Positions 34,603 to 36,298 of a stretch of 36,298 nucleotides of DNA are shown here, piece after piece (the stretch's first letter is position 1; each line of letters starts with the position of its first letter). Under the pieces are notes generated by a model. It searched no databases. It was not told the origin of the DNA and was given only the letters and a program-made list of their open reading frames with translations. The stretch lies in NCBI GenBank assembly GCA_913061145.1, contig CAJXUQ010000029.1:1-36298 (forward strand), given 5' to 3'. Origin of the DNA: an uncultured Haliea sp. (lineage in GTDB: Bacteria > Pseudomonadota > Gammaproteobacteria > Pseudomonadales > Halieaceae). A program made the translations under genes and the position numbers.

Positions 34603-34894
34603 CGTCTTCCGCACGCAAAGACGGTCTCTCCGGGCCTGTTGGTTTTCCAGCATCTGAAGGCCTTTCCTGGCCGACCGCACCGGCCTCGGGAACACTGACA
34701 ACGCCCATCCAAGCCTGCGTACGATCACTGTATTGATGCGAAAGGGCAGGATTCACCCAGTTCTGTGAACAGCATCACCTTTCCACGGCGGTTCTTGGCC
34801 TTTCGTACAATGCCGGCCATCGTCTGTTGTTTTACGATCAAGATGTTGGTCAATGCACGTGAATCGCGTGCCTACGGTTTCAGGAGAACACATC
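34603..34894 (+). promoter_or_regulatory. Control region of the giant adhesin gene
   Basis: 292 bp without a convincing gene. It starts with a hairpin right after the lnt stop (CGTCTT 34603-34608 with AAGACG 34618-34623), which may end the lnt transcript. It also contains a CRP/Vfr-like site (34764-34779), a -10-like TACAAT at 34806-34811 with no matching -35, and AGGAG ahead of the adhesin ATG. A -10 without a -35 downstream of a CRP-like site suits an activator-dependent promoter (inference). Confidence 0.55.
34764..34779. promoter_or_regulatory. CRP/Vfr-like binding site (9/10)
   Basis: TGTGAACAGCATCACC matches TGTGA-N6-TCACA at nine of ten core positions. It ends 115 nt before the adhesin start, against 118 nt for the perfect site before the secretion ATPase gene. 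A 9/10 or better match is expected about once per 36 kb by chance, so the position is the main support. Confidence 0.5.
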
Positions 34895-36250
34895 ATGGCA
34901 AGTCAGCCGATTGCAACAGTCGTCTCGGTTTCAGGCACCGCCTACGCGCGCCGCCCGGACGGGGACTTGCGAGAACTCCAGCCGGGTGATGTCCTGCTGG
35001 AAGGGGAGACGGTGGTCACGCCGAATGGCGGTGCGGTGGAACTGCTGCTGGAAGATGGCAGCACGCTGGCGGTGGGCGAAGTCCCCGAGTTGCTGCTGAC
35101 GCGCGATATCGTGGCTGAGCGTGCCGCGACCGCCGATGAGAGCGCCGTCGAGGACGAGACGATAGAGGCCTTGCTGGCGAACCTGGACGGCGACGGCGAT
35201 ATTCTGGACGGCCTCGAGGCTCCGGCTGCCGGTGCCGAGGGCGGCGGCGTCAGTGAAGGGCACGGTTTCGTGCGCTTGGCCCGCATTGTTGAAAACACGG
35301 AAGAGTTCCATTCGGTTGCCGCCTTCACGCCTGACGAGAGCGTGCTGTTTGCCGAAGAGCCGGCCCTGCTGACAGTCGATGCGGTTGATGATGCCGAAAC
35401 GACGGAAGAGGGTGTGCCCGTAGTGATTTCCGTCAAGGACAATGATGTCTTTGTCGAAGGCTCCATCATTACCAACGTCAGTCAACCGGCCAACGGTGGC
35501 GTGATAGTGAACGCCGACGGCACGGTCACCTATATCCCAAACGAAGGGTTTGTCGGTACCGACACGTTTACTTACACGGCGACGACGCCGGATGGCAATA
35601 ACGGTGATACCGCAACGGTGACGGTCGTAGTCACCGCTGGCGGTCCCTCGGCGCCACCTGCGCCCTCGGTGCTGTCGGTGAGTGATGTAACGGTGGTGGA
35701 AGGCGATGTGGCCGAGGTGGTCATCAGTCTTTCAAAGCCGAGCGATACACCGGTGACCGTGCAATTCCAGAGCAGTGACGGGTCGGCAACAGTGATCGGT
35801 GGTGACTACGACCCCCAGTCCGGGACCATCACCTTCGCGCCGGGGACCACAAGCGTCACCGTGTTGTACCAGACGAATGCGGATGACCTGCAGGAAGGTA
35901 CCGAGCAATTCACCGTGAACCTGAGCAACGCCGCCGGAGCGACTATCGGTGATGCACAGGGTGTTGTGACCATTCTCGACGATTTTATCCCTGTCATTCG
36001 CATCAATGATGTGACCGTGACCGAAGGCCAGACGGCTAAATTGACCCTCAGCCTGTCAGGGCCCAGTGACCAGCCGGTGAGTGTACAGTTCGCGACGGCA
36101 GATGGCAGCGCGACGGTGGTTGGCGGTGATTATGATGCCGAGACAGGGACCATCACCTTTGCACCCGGCCAGACTACGGCAACGGTGCTTATCCAGACCA
36201 ACGACGATAACCTGGAGGAGGCCACCGAGCGCTTCCTGGTGAATCTCAGC
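34895..36250 (+). CDS. LapA-type giant adhesin, N-terminal part (truncated)
   Basis: 452 codons of an open-ended gene. Residues 1-100 are a LapA-type retention module (IATVVSVSGTAYARRPDG, LQPGDVLLEGETVVTPNG, VELLLEDGSTLAVG). A111-A112-G113 (EAPAAGAE) matches the Ala-Ala-Gly site that LapG cleaves near residues 108-110 in Pseudomonas LapA. Next come an Ig/cadherin-like tandem-95 domain (about 167-250) and Calx-beta repeats of 108 residues from 263. This is a type I secretion substrate retained in the outer membrane and released by proteolysis. The start ATG (MASQPI) has AGGAG. The last six residues of the open frame (LSLIHI) and its stop come from the adapter; the true gene runs on beyond the contig. 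Confidence 0.9.
35681..36250 (+). repeat. Tandem Calx-beta repeats, 324-bp period
   Basis: Unit 1 runs 35681-36004. Unit 2 starts at 36005 and is cut at 36250. Matching points (SDVTVVEG/NDVTVTEG, DGSATVIGGDYD/DGSATVVGGDYD, GTITFAPG, NLSN/NLS) are exactly 324 bp apart. The DNA has diverged at third positions, so the repeats are old and not identical. More units probably follow outside the window. Confidence 0.85.
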
Positions 36251-36298
36251 CTGTCTCTTATACACATCTGACGCTGCCGACGACTCCTTACGTGTAGA
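36251..36298. other. Illumina Nextera i5 adapter, reverse orientation (not genomic)
   Basis: CTGTCTCTTATACACATCT (mosaic end), GACGCTGCCGACGA, the index CTCCTTAC and GTGTAGA are the reverse complement of the left-end adapter, with the same index. Together they form a 47-bp terminal inverted repeat that is purely technical. It adds six false residues and a false stop to the adhesin gene. Confidence 0.98.

Noticed and set aside
34609-34640. ACGCAAAG followed by a CCGG-rich stretch upstream of the adhesin, reminiscent of a c-di-GMP-I (GEMM) riboswitch core
   Set aside because: The required upstream GGCAAACC arm with its tetraloop stem is absent, and the motif is explained by the CGTCTT/AAGACG hairpin after lnt.

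Overview
The window is an assembled contig from a GC-rich Gram-negative bacterium, most likely a marine gammaproteobacterium. The support is cmoA-cmoB, a PilV/W/X/Y1/E minor-pilin operon in Pseudomonas-like order, a LapB/LapC-type exporter with a LapA-type adhesin, a TonB-dependent receptor, Uup, Lnt and CtaA. A Halieaceae/Cellvibrionales-like origin is inference only. Both ends are not genome: bases 1-47 and 36251-36298 are the same Illumina Nextera i5 adapter in opposite orientation, so genomic sequence runs from 48 to 36250.

Layout. (1) 172-1874, minus: cmoA-cmoB, wobble-uridine tRNA modification. (2) 1981-3691, plus: a class IV aminotransferase followed 4 bp later by a sulfotransferase-fold protein. 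(3) 3688-11304: a purine-acquisition island with a periplasmic NUP-family protein, a TonB-dependent receptor, an exported MTA/SAH-type deaminase coupled to an exported DUF985 cupin, a purine-type phosphoribosyltransferase and an AzgA-type permease. (4) 11330-13986, plus: pepD and an aromatic/aspartate aminotransferase, a peptide and amino-acid catabolic pair. (5) 14017-17450, minus: Uup (ABC-F) and a BON-MscS channel. (6) 17608-20702, plus: acetoacetyl-CoA synthetase and heme A synthase, then a small basic DRR-repeat protein on the minus strand. (7) 21187-25330: a type I secretion ATPase, its adaptor and a LuxR-type regulator with a degenerate receiver, in one overlapping operon. (8) 25452-32861: fimT-pilV-pilW-pilX-pilY1-pilE and a small secreted protein, ending in a hairpin terminator. 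(9) 33061-34602: an Lnt-type acyltransferase. (10) 34895-36250: the N-terminus of a giant LapA-type adhesin, cut off by the contig end.

How it fits together. The right-hand 15 kb looks like a surface-attachment island. The exporter (7) is of the kind that secretes LapA-type adhesins, and (10) carries a retention module with an Ala-Ala-Gly site at residues 111-113, the position where LapG cuts LapA. A type IV pilus priming cassette lies between them. A perfect CRP/Vfr-type site (TGTGA-N6-TCACA) lies 118 nt before the exporter start, and a 9/10 match lies 115 nt before the adhesin start, suggesting joint cAMP control. LapD, LapG and the outer-membrane channel are not in the window. The left-hand purine island reads as a route from outer-membrane uptake through periplasmic processing and inner-membrane import to nucleotide salvage.

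No tRNA, rRNA, CRISPR array, insertion sequence or prophage was seen. No stretch over 300 bases lacks a gene; the largest gaps (7027-7278, 20941-21186, 34603-34894) are described as regulatory regions.
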